DNA of 5,854 bases, from the NCBI GenBank assembly GCA_015233485.1, contig JADFXO010000254.1:1-5854 (forward strand), read 5' to 3'. Positions 5,817 to 5,854 of the stretch are shown here, in pieces. A program made the translations under genes and the position numbers. Each line of letters opens with the position of its first letter. The first letter of the stretch is position 1. The notes below the pieces were generated by a model. That model was given only the letters and a program-made list of their open reading frames with translations. It was not told the DNA's origin and ran no database searches. Source of the stretch: Nitrospirota bacterium (GTDB lineage: Bacteria; Nitrospirota; Thermodesulfovibrionia; Thermodesulfovibrionales; Magnetobacteriaceae).

Positions 5817-5854
5817 ATGGCATCGTTACAGGTAACAAGTAAGACGGAAGAGAA
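5817..5854 (+). CDS. Start of an intact MASLQVTSK-family small gene (3' end outside window)
   Basis: ATG 5817 follows AAAGGAG (5803-5809) at 7 bases. The twelve visible codons read MASLQVTSKTEE, matching the repaired start of the pseudogene at 4416. By comparison the full product should be about 98 residues, probably followed by a second small gene. The function is not recognised; an antitoxin-like role is suggested only by size, arrangement and the nearby MNT/HEPN pair. Confidence 0.65.
   Translation, partial: MASLQVTSKTEE

Larger units (their letters stand above)
5732..5854 (+). repeat. Direct repeat copy 2: leader and gene start, cut by window end
   Basis: This is the second copy of the segment at 4327-4454, in the same orientation. 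It begins with TAGTAACAGTG 19 bases after the HEPN stop and runs through TTGCCCAATGG, AAAGGAG and the first codons of the small gene. The two copies enclose the parA fragment and the MNT/HEPN pair, so recombination between them could delete or duplicate that block. Confidence 0.85.

Noticed and set aside
4327..5854. CRISPR-like repeats
   Set aside because: Only two long diverged copies 1.4 kb apart, with genes between them; no short regular repeats or spacers.

Overview
The window looks like an accessory region of a bacterial chromosome or large mobile replicon, with moderately AT-rich DNA, strong Shine-Dalgarno sites and tightly packed genes all on the + strand. The protein families (an IS3 transposase, an OLD/TOPRIM nuclease with a UvrD-like helicase, MNT/HEPN, ParA and small TA-like genes) are common in Gram-negative anaerobes such as Desulfobacterota, Nitrospirota or anammox Planctomycetes. 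That host guess is weak, because no taxonomic marker gene is present.

Region 1 (1-213) is the right end of an IS3-family insertion sequence: the last 42 codons of the transposase, a short tail with a small hairpin, and a probable terminal inverted repeat ending in CA near 213. Region 2 (about 214-4255) is a two-gene Gabija-like anti-phage module: a GajA-like OLD-family ATPase/TOPRIM nuclease followed 8 nt later by a GajB-like superfamily 1 helicase. The IS appears to have landed inside the gajA-like gene. The open frame starts inside the IS tail (ATG 129, overlapping the transposase stop), the first ~28 residues are IS-derived, and the N-terminal Walker A segment of the ATPase is missing. Walker B, H-loop and TOPRIM residues remain. 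The IS end carries an outward TTGACA that, with flanking GATAAA, could form a hybrid promoter for the truncated operon.

Region 3 (4256-5854) is a cluster of small toxin-antitoxin-like genes, several of them broken. Two diverged direct copies of a ~125 bp segment (leader, ribosome binding site and the start of a small MASLQVTSK... gene) lie at 4327-4454 and 5732-5854. The first copy has a one-base insertion five codons into the gene. Its remnant runs without a stop into what looks like the N-terminus of a second small gene, and then into an out-of-frame 5' fragment of a parA gene with a recognisable deviant Walker A. The second copy is intact as far as the window shows. Between the copies sits an MNT nucleotidyltransferase antitoxin gene (intact, GSX10DXD) overlapping by 4 nt a HEPN gene, which is frameshifted by one extra base at about 5489-5491.

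Overall this is an eroding defence/TA island. The helicase and MNT genes look intact. The gajA-like gene is truncated by the IS, and the first TA-like gene, the parA fragment and the HEPN gene are decayed.
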